Shown: piece by piece, positions 21,690 through 33,727 of the stretch
Position numbering within the stretch: the first letter of the stretch is position 1
How the letters are laid out: each line of letters starts with the position of its first letter
Source of the DNA: Cryptomeria japonica
Lineage: Eukaryota > Streptophyta > Pinopsida > Cupressales > Cupressaceae
Assembly: GCF_030272615.1 (NCBI RefSeq)
Contig: NC_081415.1
Span: forward strand, 233,375,303 to 233,439,302
Reading direction: 5' to 3'
Length of the DNA: 64,000 nt
Made by a program: the position numbers and the translations under genes
Notes under the pieces: model-generated
What the model saw: only the letters and a program-made list of their open reading frames with translations
Databases searched by the model: none
Told to the model about the DNA's origin: nothing

Positions 21690-22890
21690 TAGGTTCTTCT
21701 ATAATTTTCCAAAGTCTTCTACTATTGTTATTTTTGTTATTATTGTATTTTATTTTATTATTTATTGTACTCTAAAACCATTATGACTATTATCCATGTT
21801 GCATTTCACCCCAAATTATGTTTTCCATAGTTCTTATTGGTATACTTGTATAAATAATTTTTTAATCCCATCTGCTCTTTGAAAAAAAATTGATCCAAGA
21901 GTCGAGAAGAATAGTTTTATATTCATATAAGTATAGTTATTACTACAAATAGCACATTTGAATGCACATAAATAAGCCAATTACATGAATTGTACTGATC
22001 TCATTTCTTCCATTATAAGTGGTACATAACCTATGCACTTACACATTTAGATAATTGAATAATTCACTATTGAAACTCTAAAACATTACAACTAGTATTA
22101 TTCTTATTAGTATTAATCTTATTTAACAACCATCCAATTAAAGATAATGTCTTAATTAAAAAATTATCCAATTGAGTAATGGTGAAGTTTAAAATTGATA
22201 ATTTGTTTAATCCCATTAAATGAATTTTATAAGGAAATAGTACAACTCACAATTTCTTCTTTCTTGATCATCTAAATTGCCTTATTAGTTCAAATCTTTA
22301 ACTTTAAAGATTTAATTGTAAGCGTGGACTAAATTTATTTATTTATTTACTTCTCTAATTATCTTAAGTTGCATAGAATAGCAAATATTAGCAACCACAT
22401 TAGTTGTCTTCATATGCAACGGAGTTGTTTATAGCTATTGATCTTGCTTTGGGGTAGTAACGATGCACACAGTGGAATTAGTTATGCACACAAAGGTCAA
22501 AAAGTACACATTTCAAAGTGTTGGCTTATGGGTAGTAACTATGCATGCCGTGGAATCAGTTATGCCAGTACTTGTGGACAAATGTCCCAATAGTGTTCTT
22601 ACTAATGACAAAAAATGATTGGCTATTGGTACAAAACATATTTATTAATGGTATTCTCACTATGACAGCTATTGGAGGGGTCACTATGACAATAAGATGG
22701 CAGCTATTGAAACTATAATGCTATTGGTACTCTTCCCCTAGATGTTTCTGAATGTGAGAAATGTAACACTATATGACCCTAAATCTTTCAAGAGAACATA
22801 TCATATAAATACAGAAACATAAGCTATCACATATACATCAAAACATATAAACTTTTCAAATATCCTATATTAGAGTTCCCTTTTCAGATG
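21690..22890. repeat. dispersed repeat X, copy 1
   Basis: Matches 40911-42102 (left part) and 48925-49310 (right part), a copy split by LINE E. Shared landmarks are CATGACTATT-TTGCATTTCACCCC, and AACATATCATATAAATA-AGAAACATAAGCTATCACAT near 22796-22830. No coding sequence seen. It runs into SAUR unit 2. Confidence 0.7.
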
Positions 22891-23442
22891 TATTAACTTT
22901 GGAATGCTGTGAACTCTATCTAAGCTAAGATAAAATACCTATCGAAAGAAACACCCTCTTTGTCATATGCAGTATTCATTGGTAGTATAATCCTGATGGA
23001 GCCTGTGCCTTGCTCGACTTAGTAATGCAAAGGTTTTCTTTTATACCCACACCCCATCTTGCTCTCATTAATGAAAGTTGTTCGATGTGCGTCTCCTCCT
23101 TCAATTGGCCATTCTCTATTAAGGCAGTGAAGTTAAAATATCTATTTCATACTAACCTAAAATAAGCATCCATTTCTTTCTAAAAGATCTATTTCTTTCT
23201 ATTAATTTATAACAAGATAAAAAAGATTAATGTATTACCATTAATTTATAATAACAATCTATCTTTTTAAAAACATTAATTTCTTATATTTTTAAATTTT
23301 TCTTATTTAAATACATACAGATATACAGTACATCTGAGAACAAACATTTAAAGTATTTTTAATAAAACGGATAAAGGTTTTTTAAAAAACTATTACGTAT
23401 AAATCCCTATCCACACGCCCAATCTACTTTATGATTGGATGG

Positions 23443-23657
23443 TTTGAATGCTAGTTTAATCCATTGCCATAAATTCTAAAAGAATTTAGTCATGCAGATT
23501 CTTTGCTCCACTAAAATTGTAAATACAATGATGTCAGGCCATACGCACCTGTGCAGGCTACAACCATGCTTTGACATGCCTTCGGCTGCTTGTCATTCAT
23601 TATATATGGTTTGCACTTTTTCATCCATAAATTAAGCTATCATCTAGATCACTCTGG
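23443..23657. repeat. 215-bp conserved block downstream of SAUR, unit 2
   Basis: Same length and nearly the same sequence as 8212-8426 and 61374-61588. About 530 bases past the SAUR stop codon, outside a normal SAUR 3' UTR. Confidence 0.8.
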
Positions 23658-24186
23658 ATTTGAATCTAAGACCTTCAATTCCTTGGAAGTGCAGCATCCG
23701 CTATCAATTGAACTATTGACCTTTCCTTGAATCTGAGTACAATTTATTTCCAACACACTATTCAAATTGATCATTGCGAGACTTGAAATTTTTTATATTT
23801 TTTTAATTTCCAACACTTTACACAAATTGAGCACTGCGAGACTTAACTTCTTATATTTTTTTAATTTATTTTAAATGTTGAACTTTTCATATAGGACCTT
23901 TAATTGCCACCAAAATATTCTATCAACTGAAACTACTAACCCTACCCTTCTTCGCGACACCTATCGTCTAACCGGATATGACGTATTTCCAACAATCTAT
24001 TCCAACTGCAATTTGCCAAAGACACAAAACATTTTTTATTTTCTTTGAAACCTTTTTCAAATGTTCACAACGTTAATTTCTCACAAGGATTGATTTCCAG
24101 AACAAGAATCCACAAACACAGTGGAATTCTGCCAATGAAATAACGAAGTGGGCAAATATGAAAAAATCCTAGAGGCTGTTATAAAC

Positions 24187-24582
24187 TTATAAGCGATCTG
24201 TTATATATTGTTGGCCCAAGTTGAAATCTGCGGACGACGGATCTTTCTGGCTGCGAAGAAGAGTGATTAGATAGTGAAGAGTATCTCTATCACAGGGAAG
24301 GGTGAGCGGCCTGTTGGTGTCAAACCCATATTCATCCTTGGCCTTTTCCAGCAAATCACGGAACAGAGAATTATTTAAATGGCTAATTCTGATCACGAAC
24401 CGCTTGTGGTTTGAACCAGCATAAACTGCCACGTGACCAGGTGGTACGTCTTTGGGAACTGAGCTCTGGGAGAAACCCACGCACGACAATAAACAGTCTC
24501 GTAGCCGGGCAAAGAATGCAGCCAAATTAGGGTTTTGCCGTTTTGATCGAAGCAGCGACCGGGTGAATTGGTTGTTCTTCAT
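24187..24582 (-). CDS. SAUR: SAUR-family protein (auxin-responsive), unit 2
   Basis: A 131-residue single-exon protein of the SAUR (auxin_inducible) family. SAURs act at the plasma membrane in expansion growth by inhibiting PP2C.D phosphatases and thereby keeping the proton pump active. A basic N-terminus (residues 1-20, RSLLRSKRQNPN) and a Cys/Ser-rich linker precede the SAUR core: VPKDVPPGHVAVYAG (about 44-58), KRFVIRISHLN, LFRDLLEKAKDEYGFD and LTLPCDRDTLHYLI. The C-terminal tail is about 25 residues. No introns, as usual for SAURs. The start is supported by conservation of MKNNQFT in all three copies and by a TATA box at 24676-24685. Length is within the family range. The function is inferred from family only. 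Confidence 0.93.
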   Translation of the reverse strand: MKNNQFTRSLLRSKRQNPNLAAFFARLRDCLLSCVGFSQSSVPKDVPPGHVAVYAGSNHKRFVIRISHLNNSLFRDLLEKAKDEYGFDTNRPLTLPCDRDTLHYLITLLRSQKDPSSADFNLGQQYITDRL

Positions 24583-24675
24583 TGTAATAACTTAGCCTGT
24601 AAATTTGAGAGTAAATATTGAGGCAGTGCTGCGAATGTCTGACAACATCTGATGGACCGAGGGGCTTCGTGGGGT

Positions 24676-24685
24676 TTATATATAA
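24676..24685 (-). promoter_or_regulatory. TATA box of the SAUR gene, unit 2
   Basis: TTATATATAA on the minus strand, about 95 bases upstream of the ATG, implying a 5' UTR of about 65 bases. The same element is at 62606-62613 in unit 3 and is deleted in unit 1. Confidence 0.75.
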
Positions 24686-24867
24686 GTGTGAGAAGAAAGG
24701 ATAAATCTCAGAGCTTGAGTAATTAGAGCAGCTGGAATACACCTGTCCTGGGCATCTGGAATCCACCTGTTGTGGGCATGTTGAAGATCTTCGGAAACCG
24801 CCGATAAAGACAGTGCAGGAAATTCCAATTGAAAGGAAATGGCACTAGGGAGAGTATTACATTGACA

Positions 24868-24966
24868 TTTTCCTGTGGGCGAGTCGATTGTTAGAAATTA
24901 TTCACTTTTCTGTGGGCGAGTCGATTGTTAGAAATTATTCACTTTTCTGTGGGCGAGTTCAAAAGT
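24868..24966. repeat. minisatellite upstream of SAUR unit 2 (three copies)
   Basis: Three copies of a unit of about 38 bases with the core CTGTGGGCGAGTCGATTGT; the first two are nearly identical. Confidence 0.85.
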
Positions 24967-27025
24967 AGTAGTCTGGGTTTGGGTCATTGATTATGTATTT
25001 ATGTTTGATTGAGTTGTTTAAAGATACTGTAAATATAATTATATTAGTTGTGTTTTTTATGAGGTAAAATGGATTTAGAGATCATAAATCATGTAGGTTA
25101 GATATAATAGTTTAAATTATATATAATTTTTTTAAATGAAAGGATAATAGGGTTGTGTTTTTGCTGTCAATTGAGAATCATTAAAATTGTAATTAAGTTG
25201 TTAAGTCTAAAAGAGTATTGAGCAATCCAATGTATACAATTTCAAGTCTAACTTTACTCAAGCTCATGTTCTTCATTATGATAAGTTGACCTTTTTTATG
25301 TCTTGGAACAATTGTTTATCATATTTTGTCAATTAAATCTTTACACATAAGCCAAGTGGAAGAAGAATGGCAGGGTTAGGGATTGTCATTGAAAGAGTCC
25401 ATCCATGGGTACAATAGAAGTAGAGAAGCATGTAGTGAATGATGCTAATAATTGATTAACTATTTCAAGAGCAAGTGGATGTTTTCCAAAAGCTAAGCTT
25501 ATAATAGGAGCAAAGGAAATGTTACACTAAGTAGTTGGATTAGATAGAGGGCGAGACTCACCAATATGAGATAATGGAACTGAAAGACTAAGAACCTCCA
25601 AGGTTGCACTAACTACATGATAAACAACGTTGCAAATGTGACCCATCATAGAGAGAATTGAATGATAAGACCAACATCTTGAGAATACCCATCTTCTTGA
25701 AAGAAAGTGTTTATGTTGAAGTGACCTTTTGAAAAATTCCTCTACCATGTAGCCACCCCCTTACATTAAGAGAGTGGACAATTAGAGGCTAGGTGGTTGG
25801 TGGTATAATAGCATCTATGTTGAAAGAGGAGACCCTCATAGTCAAATAATTAAGTTCAAGGCCTATCCCTTATGTTTAATTAAAATGTTTTAAAATATTT
25901 TTAAAATTTAAATTGAAATGTTTATTAAGCTGTATATTATATAGTATTAATGTATTATTATTATTATTTTCAAATATAACTTAGGACAAAGGATATTTTT
26001 GTCTATATATTAAGTAAAAATTAATTACTACTATTTTTGAACATCAAATGTTATTTTTTTTCCTCAACCATACCTCAACAAAACAAAAACCATCACATAG
26101 TAGAAAACAAGAGCACCAATGGAGAAAATTATAGATCCATATAAAAAAATCTTCTTTAGACGAAGAGGGAAGTCCAACTAAACTATGAATAGATAAGTGT
26201 ATAAACATCAAATGTTATTAATAAAAGATTTAATTTTTTTAAATAAAAAATGGATGGTTAGAAAAGAGTACCAATCATCCTCTAGACTAACTTCATACCC
26301 TCAAGCTCCTAAATGGTCACTCAAATTCTTATGAAAAATTCATCATTTTTTTATTGCAAGTTAAATGCTTAAAGTTATTATTTCAGGTTAGGGTCATCAA
26401 TAATGTAACCATATTAACAGCATTTTTAATAATTGTATATAAACAATTTTAGAAAGTTAGATTGAATTGTATATGTCAAGTCATGCTTTAAGGAATAAAG
26501 TTTGACTGAATTGTATGCATAAAAAATGTTAGATTGAATTGTATGTGTCAAGTCTTGCAATAGGAAATAAAGCTAGACTGAATTGTATGCATCAAGTTTA
26601 TATTTTAGATTAAAACACAGTGACTATTTGATTTGTTGTTTCTTTGATGTAGCTTATGAAAGAGATTTTTTTTTTTCTTAAAGAAAAATTTATAAAAGGT
26701 TTTTTGTTGGTCATTGCATTTCTTATTTACCAGTTTTGTATTACAATGAGATGCAAAATTATTATTGATTGTTTGGCCATCAAATAATTTGATGTTAAAA
26801 GAGTGTTAAAGATAAAATGACATTATGTTATGAATTGTACATTGATATCAATATTAAATATAAATACAAAGATTATTTTAAAATATATAACTAAAAAAAC
26901 CAATTTTTTTTTTATATAAGTGATAATTCCATAATCTAATTAATCTCATAAATGTTATCCCAATCTTTTATCAATTCATTCATTTTGTAAACAATCACTT
27001 TAAAAATCTATAATCAAGGAAGAGA
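24967..27025. other. non-coding upstream region of SAUR unit 2
   Basis: AT-rich, homologous in parts to unit 1 (9561-11264). A 26440-26600 stretch repeats AGATTGAATTGTATG-GTCAAGTC several times. No gene seen; the longest ORFs are not conserved in the other units. Confidence 0.6.
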
Positions 27026-27083
27026 ATGGAGTTTGTAAGTTAGATCACGGAGTATAAGAAATAATGATAGGATACAACACAGG

Positions 27084-27209
27084 CTGTTCTGGTTTTGGGT
27101 TTCTGTGACATCATTATTGATTTCTGTTGTCCACCAGAAAATATTACTGTTCTGGTTTTGGGTTTCTGTGACATCATTATTGATTTCTGTTGTCCACCAG
27201 ATAATATTA
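27084..27209. repeat. 63-bp tandem duplication in the distal block, unit 2
   Basis: Two adjacent 63-base copies starting CTGTTCTGGTTTTGGG differ at one base (CCAGAAAAT, CCAGATAAT). Units 1 and 3 have a single copy, so the duplication is recent and specific to unit 2. Confidence 0.92.
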
Positions 27210-27440
27210 GGTGGTGGGAACGTGAGAGATAGAGATTGAATGCAACATTCAGTGCAACTAATCTTAAGTAGGATTGGTAAAGCAGGCCACACTTTTTGGG
27301 ATCCCTCGTGTGCAACTGCTGATTTTGACGCCTGTATGTGCAGTCCTTACTCTTCTTTTTCTTTTGGCAAAAAAATCTTTTTTACACGAGAAGCTGGTTT
27401 TGAATGGATGGTGAAAAAATTTAGAAAGATCAGCCAATAC

Positions 27441-28952
27441 AAAGTTGTAGTTTAGAGGATTTGTTAAGTGGGAAAGTAATATTAGTATAGACAATTTTAT
27501 TAATATTGGCTATTGGGTTACATCATTCTAGAAGCATGAGTGTAAACATAAAAGATAGTTGATTTTGATAGAAGGATTAGTCTTATATCATGTTAGCAAC
27601 ATTGTAACCATATATTTATGTTCAACATAGAATGAAAACTAGTATTATCATGGAATGAGTTGATATCTAATTTGAAATAAAAGAATGAAAGTTTATGATA
27701 AATGTAGAATTAGATTTTTTTTCCATGGGATTAAGCTGCTAGACAAAGAAATCTGTGTATCTGAAATAACTTCTTGTTTCTATTAATGTAATATATGTAA
27801 AATTGATTCTCTTTAGTGTAAAATCAAGCATTTGTGCTAAGCATTTTCTAGTTGAGAAAATCATATTATGACAATTAGGTCATATTTATATGTAATATTC
27901 ACTTTGATTGACTTATGTTCACATAAATTAAATTTATCAATCTAATATACTATTTACTTTCATCCATTTCAAGATCTATTAATGTTTGCAAACTAAGATT
28001 GAAGAATTTTAAATTGTTGTGGTGGGAAGTAATTTGTCGAACTACATTAAAGATTTATATATGAAAGGATCCTTTCCATTTCACTAATAGTTATTTTGTT
28101 GAGACTTCATTGAATAGAAATAATACTTGTTGGTTAATCATAAAGATGACAGAAACTTGTAAAGTAGTTGAGAATCTAGTTTTACAAAGTATAAAATAAT
28201 TCTCATTGTAGATTTTCCCATCTTAGACACATAGCAAATAGAAATATATGAATATATACAATCATTAATGCATTTATTTTAGACTTTACTTTCGAAAATA
28301 ACATGCTATGACAAATTATAAAATAAATAACATGCTATGACAAATTATAAAATTTGAAAAGTAATAATGTGGTCATTAGGAATTCGTGTTGATAAAAACC
28401 TTTTCAATAACTGCAATGTTGTATATTTCATTGCTTCTTTTTATCTAAGACATGCATTATATTTTTTTTTAACTAAGGAAATGTCTTTTTATTAAAATTT
28501 TCAAATGAAAATCTACTTCTTGTTTCTATTAGTGTAATATATGTAAAATTGATTCTCTTTACTGTAAAATCAAGTATTTGTGCTACACATTTTTCACTTG
28601 AGAAAATCATATATATATATTTTAAATTATACCCTTATATATTTATAATCAAATTATCTTTTACATTGTAATGCCTGTATTTGCAACTTTGCCATGTGTG
28701 ATCCATGGTTTAGATTCATTCTTTCCTTTATAAGTTTTGGTTGAGACTTTTGTTCATGCTAAGTGATACATTTGGATCAACCATATGTTTGAGATGTATA
28801 TACCTTGACATGATGGTTGTTTGTGTTCTATATATTTATATTCATAATTTATTTTAATGCTTTAGTTCATTGTTGTACTTAATAATATTCATCTATTGAA
28901 AAAATGTGATCTTGAATTTTTATGTTCAATTTTCATGATTTATAAATATATG
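27441..28952. other. AT-rich intergenic region with a ~105-bp direct repeat
   Basis: Direct repeats at 27766-27868 and 28513-28612 share TGTAATATATGTAAAATTGA. A tandem duplication of about 32 bases (ACATGCTATGACAAATTATAA) is at 28300-28353. No coding sequence recognised. Confidence 0.7.
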
Positions 28953-28957
28953 AATGT

Positions 28958-29746
28958 TGTTAGGATTCCCAAAGATACTGAGAGGGGGGGGAGGTGAATC
29001 AGTATCTAATCGGTTAATAGATTTTCTGACCTTATTAAATATTTTACACTCCAAAATAATGTACCGGTAAACAAGAATCAATGCAGTAAATAAGAACAGT
29101 AAAGACAACATAGAAAGAACACCATAACACAAGATGTTTGACGAGGAAACCCCATGTGGGAAAAACCTCGGTGGGATTTGTGACCCATAATATTCACTCA
29201 CTGGCCAATGAATGGATATTACTTACAAGAGGGGCCTACACGTGCAGGAAGACCAACAGCCTAAAGCTCACTGCTTAATTACAAAGGAAGTCTCACTAAC
29301 TTACAAAAATGGATTATGAAAATCCAATATAGTGTACTGCTACAAAAAGCGTCTGCTATGCCAAATTCAATACTAGTGTAAGCTCATGCAATAACCATAA
29401 GCCCTTCTCCAAAGTCTGCCTTAATATTCGCTCTACATATCCATCATATTTTTCTTCTATGTTGTGTCGCACAAAATGATCTACAAGATCTCAAACTTAC
29501 ATATGAGTCTTATTACAATATGCCATGTCAGCTTACAAAAAGATATTACAATTAAATATAAAATACAATAATCAAAATCCCGTCAGCTAGGATGCCGGTA
29601 AACATTATCGCCGTTGTCGGTGAACTATCTGCCGGTGTAGAGTCTATCAGTGCCGGTGCTTGTCGATGCCATAAGATTGCAAGATTGCCATCAATGACAA
29701 TACCTTCAATTACCTACAATTCTCATTGGAGTGTTCAATGCCAAAA
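28958..29746 (-). repeat. 3' LTR of element G
   Basis: TGTTAGGATTCCC to ATGCCAAAA; in the 5' LTR the corresponding end is CCAACA. By hand I count about 20 differences in the first 245 aligned bases, so it is an old insertion. Confidence 0.9.
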
Positions 29747-30045
29747 ATCTCCCCCTTTGGCATTGATGGCAACACTCATGAGAAAAATTCAAAATTGTAT
29801 CCAAAAATTGAAGTCCAAAAATCTTACCACAACTGTGTGCTCCCCCTAAGCAGATGATCTCTAAGTTATTGGATTTTTCTCTTCTCTACTACTCCCCCTT
29901 TGACATCAATGACAAAGGTTGTCAAAATGTCAAATGAGTGCAGTGCTCAGCTAGAACCTTGTAACTGGTTGGTTACAATCTGGAATAGGTCTGGTAATAT
30001 CAAATTTAAGCTCTGAGTGAACCTATCACTGTCCTTCAATGTTGC

Positions 30046-33000
30046 CTATATTCTTTGAATTGTACCAGTGAGGTGATGCATTTGCTCTTTCGATGTCTTA
30101 TGTCCCTGAATAAGTGCCTCTAAGATCTCTTTCCTCAAAGAGATGAGGATATCCAATTTAGGACTGAGTCTACATTTAAGATCTTTTGCCTTGCCTTTTA
30201 TTCTTTCCTTTTCCTTCTCCAATTTCTCATGTTTCTCTTCAAATTCAACAATTTCTTGTTCGATAACTGATATTGGTTCAGGTGAGCCAATGATATTATC
30301 AGCCATGTTATCAATTTCCTTTTGTACTTTGCTGATCTCCTTATCGATATCTACTGTCAAAAGATTTGTCTTACAAGTATCTGTATATAGTTCCTTGAAC
30401 TCTATAATTGTTTTACTCAGTGCCAGTAATAGGGTGTCAATGTTTCCCATGCACTTCTTTATTGTCTCATCAAAGAATTTCTCCTTTTCTCTATCCATCT
30501 TCTCCTTAAATGTCTCTTCATTTATTTGATCAACAGTCAATATGTTTCTGATGATATACTTAGACAATGTGTCGAATTGACTCCGAATCTTTATTGTCTA
30601 TTTTACACTTGGGTGCAATCAATTTAAGAATGGGGATGGTATCATCTATAGCTTTATATGATAGTGCATTACAATTAGTAATCTTCTTAATGGAATCCAA
30701 TAATACCTCAGTTACATTTGTTGGTCTGAATTGAGTCATCGAAGTACTAGATGACTGTCCAATTACCTTAACAATCTCCATGATGTCGGTGTGAGTAACC
30801 ACTTTTCTTGTCTCGGCCTCTTATGGGTCAATTTGTGTCTGCATTTCTATCAGCGAAGGTTTAGGCTTCTTAGCTGTTGCCGATGGCACTATCTCTGTAT
30901 GTACTTGTGACTCAACCTTTTTCTCTTCTTGTATCTCTGTGCTCTCTACTATCAGTTTTTCTGAAGGTTTCTCTGTGGTATCCACTGTCGGTTTCTCTAT
31001 CTGCACGTCTATACTGTCCACTATCGATGACTTAGTAGGTTTATCTGTATTATCTGCATCCGATTTCTTAGTCTTTGTTGGTTTTCCAATGTTTGTATCA
31101 ATGGTACTATCAGTAACCATTCCAATCTCAATATGTTCCACTATTTGTTCTGCATGTGTCTCTACCTCAATATTTTTAGTTGGTGGCTTAGTAGCCACAT
31201 CTTTCTTCTCATCGGTGGTCTCCTTATCAACCACAATATTGACCTCCTGAGTATCAATGTTCATTGTGTACATGATTTCTGATTCAGGATTTGTATCCTC
31301 ATGTGGAGTCTAAACATTCTCAGTAGTCGGTGATACATCTATCTAAATCAATGGAGTATTTGAAGGTGGTGGTAAATTGTCTATTACTTTTATATTTGGT
31401 AGTCCACCTACCTTTCCTTTTCCCTTATATTTATCCTTTTGGTAAACTTTGAAGGCCTTTGGTCTTTTTAGTTCTTCTTGTTTCTCTTTCTTCACAAAGA
31501 AAATACCCCATTTATCTGTTGTTTCTTTTGATATCTCATTAACTCTGTCATCCATTAAACTTACATGTTGGTGACCACTAGAAAATACTGTCATGTTAGC
31601 TTCACTGATAAATTCATCAATTTCCTCAACTGATTTGATAGGGTGAATAGCTAGCAATTTCTCAATCTTTATTTTCTTGTCCAATTCCATGATGGCTAAC
31701 CTTTTAGCATCAAGCCACCTATAAAGGTCACTAGGTAAATCATCTACAACCTCTATCAGAACTTTCTTATAGATGTCAAGGTGTAAAATGATACTATTTT
31801 CTATTCTTTCCTTTTCTTCATTGGTAAATGTATCATACAATTTACTAACATTAGATAAGTTTCCATCATCTATTATTTCATTTAGCAAGTTGTCAAGAGG
31901 AGGAATAACCTATTTTCCCTTTCTCTTTCTCGGTGTCATCTTTTTAGCTGGGGGCCTTACTGCCTGTTGTTTCTACCTAGCTGTCCTGGTTTTCTTGGGC
32001 GGAGGAGAGGGTACCAGTGAAGGTTTTCTCTTCCTATCTACTCTTTTAAATTCAATTGGGATTTCACTTTCTGATGAAGTTCCAATTGGTGAGAGGTGAA
32101 CTTCCAGTTGTAACCCTTCCAAATCACTTTCCTTGATACCAGTGATATTCATTACATTTTTATTTATTTCTTTCACCTACTTAGATTCACTCCTGATATA
32201 TTTCTCTCTTCTCTTCCTCTATTTTAGAGTTTGTACATCACTTTCTATTGATTCTGCAATAAATTCTTTCGGTTCTCTAGGGGCTTCAAGTAGGGCTTTG
32301 GCATATGTTTCAATAATGTTCACATCAACCTCATATCCCATCTCTATCACCCAAACAGTTCTAGGAAGAATTGCTTCCATCCAGATCTCATCCTTCTTAA
32401 TCACAAAACAAATTTCATTCTGATATTTGTCAACAATACTCTAAGGTAACCTTTCCCTAGTCTTCATTTTTGCTTTAAAGGCTTGGAAATACTCAGTTAT
32501 TTTGTTATGTTTATCTCTTCCCATGCCAGTGAAGATATCCAACAGTTTTTTCCCTACCGGTATGTCATAACCAAAGTCTTTCCTGCCTATACCGGGAACT
32601 TCTTTTGTAATATATAGCATTAGGCATACAAGAAGATTTCCAAATCTGAAAGTACCTTTCTTATATCCTTTTATTTTATTCAAATTATCAATTAATTCAT
32701 CCTTCAACCATTCACATACATCTATCTTAGCATCATTGTTAACCATATCATATGCACTCTTGATATAGACTAGAAACTGAGTTCAGTCGGTTAGCGTGTG
32801 TGGTTTTGTATCTTAATATCATGCTGATGAATCTAACATTGTCATCTTTCACATCATTAACTCTTAGGGATTTGCTATCATAGTTTGCACTAGTTAAAGT
32901 CATCACTATGTTATTTGGGACTTTTCTGGTCTTATCTAGCTTGCTCCCGGTGGAAGGTAAGCTAGTCACAACCTTAACGGCTTCTCTAGTGATCTTATGG

Positions 33001-33386
33001 ATAGAGTCTAACCAAAAGAATTCACCATGAACTCTACTAAGTACAATCCTCACAACTTCCTTAGGAAATTCCAGAATGTCAAGGATTTCCACAAAACCTA
33101 GGGTTTCTATAACCTTATGCTTCGGTTTTACAATTCCATTCTCATCACAAATAACATTTTTGTATATTTTCATGATTTCATCTGAACCTAGTTCCTCAAT
33201 ATGGAAATGTATGTAAATTCTTGGGTCTTCTGCATATGCAACTCCTTTAGGGATTTTAGAAAATGCACCTAGGGTATCATCCTGTTCTGCTATTTTAGGG
33301 ATAATCTTGAATACGAGCCTAGGGCATTTAACCACTTCAATAATAGTAGGGTTTGCAATGAATTCAAGAGCAGAGGAGGAAGCCAT
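30046..33386 (-). pseudogene. large ORF of element G, unknown function (~1,100 codons)
   Basis: The ORF opens MASSSALEFIANPTIIEVV at 33386. Apart from single-base frameshifts near 32747 and 30570 and about eight isolated stops, one frame can be followed to about 30046, so it was once a single protein of roughly 1,100 residues. Residues 1-330: an alpha-helical region with FFWLDSIHKITREAVKVVTSLPSTG and FRFGNLLVCLMLYITKEVPGIG. About 500-720: Lys/Glu-rich. About 720-850: Thr/Glu/Lys-rich, low complexity (DNTDKPTKSS, DTTEKPSEKL). C-terminus (30567-30046): coiled coil (EFEEKHEKLEKEKERIKGK). I do not recognise the family. The motif KITREAV-VTSLP resembles putative plant-transposon proteins and ORF3 of the LINE family here (INEEVIAQVMGLSMEG). 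Confidence 0.75.
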
Positions 33387-33727
33387 TGATAAATACCTTA
33401 ATATGCCTTTTAGGTTTGGATGCTTGAAAGATCTTACTTCACCTCTCGCTAAGGATGCCTCCTCTCGGATTTTTCACACTCTTAGGAAATTTGAGTGCTC
33501 AATGAATGAAAAAGAGTGAAAAACACTAATTTATAATACCTTTTACTTCAACTACCACAATAAATGTCTGTCAGTTAAGTGAAACTTAACACATCTGTCG
33601 GTAAAGAAGAAGTTCATCTTCTTACCATCAACCGAGGGTAAACTTGCATGATTTTCAATTTGCTGAAATACCCTCAAAAGGTTTCTTATCAGTTTGATAA
33701 AGAATTTCCTATCGGTGGAGTGATACT

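Larger units (their letters stand above)
22890..27440 (-). repeat. SAUR duplication unit 2 (segmental duplication copy)
   Basis: Best preserved unit, with the intact SAUR at 24187-24582. Its start (AATGCTGTGAACTCTATCTAAGC, about 22904) matches unit 3 at 60865. Relative to unit 3 it retains about 1.4 kb between the minisatellite and the distal block (24970-26360) that unit 3 lacks. Confidence 0.85.

Noticed and set aside
23560-23600. miRNA precursor in the 215-bp block
   Set aside because: A short hairpin is visible but no long stem, and I could not match a known plant miRNA; kept only as an open question about the block.
27014-27315. Minus-strand ORFs of 91-92 codons with an internal repeat
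   Set aside because: The protein repeat is just the 63-bp DNA duplication; the ORF is not conserved in units 1 and 3.
27441-28952. CRISPR-like or satellite array
   Set aside because: Only two dispersed direct repeats and one tandem duplication; no regular spacing.
30939-31250. 103-codon plus-strand ORF rich in Ser/Val/Ile
   Set aside because: Antisense shadow of the Thr/Glu/Lys-rich part of the large ORF of element G.
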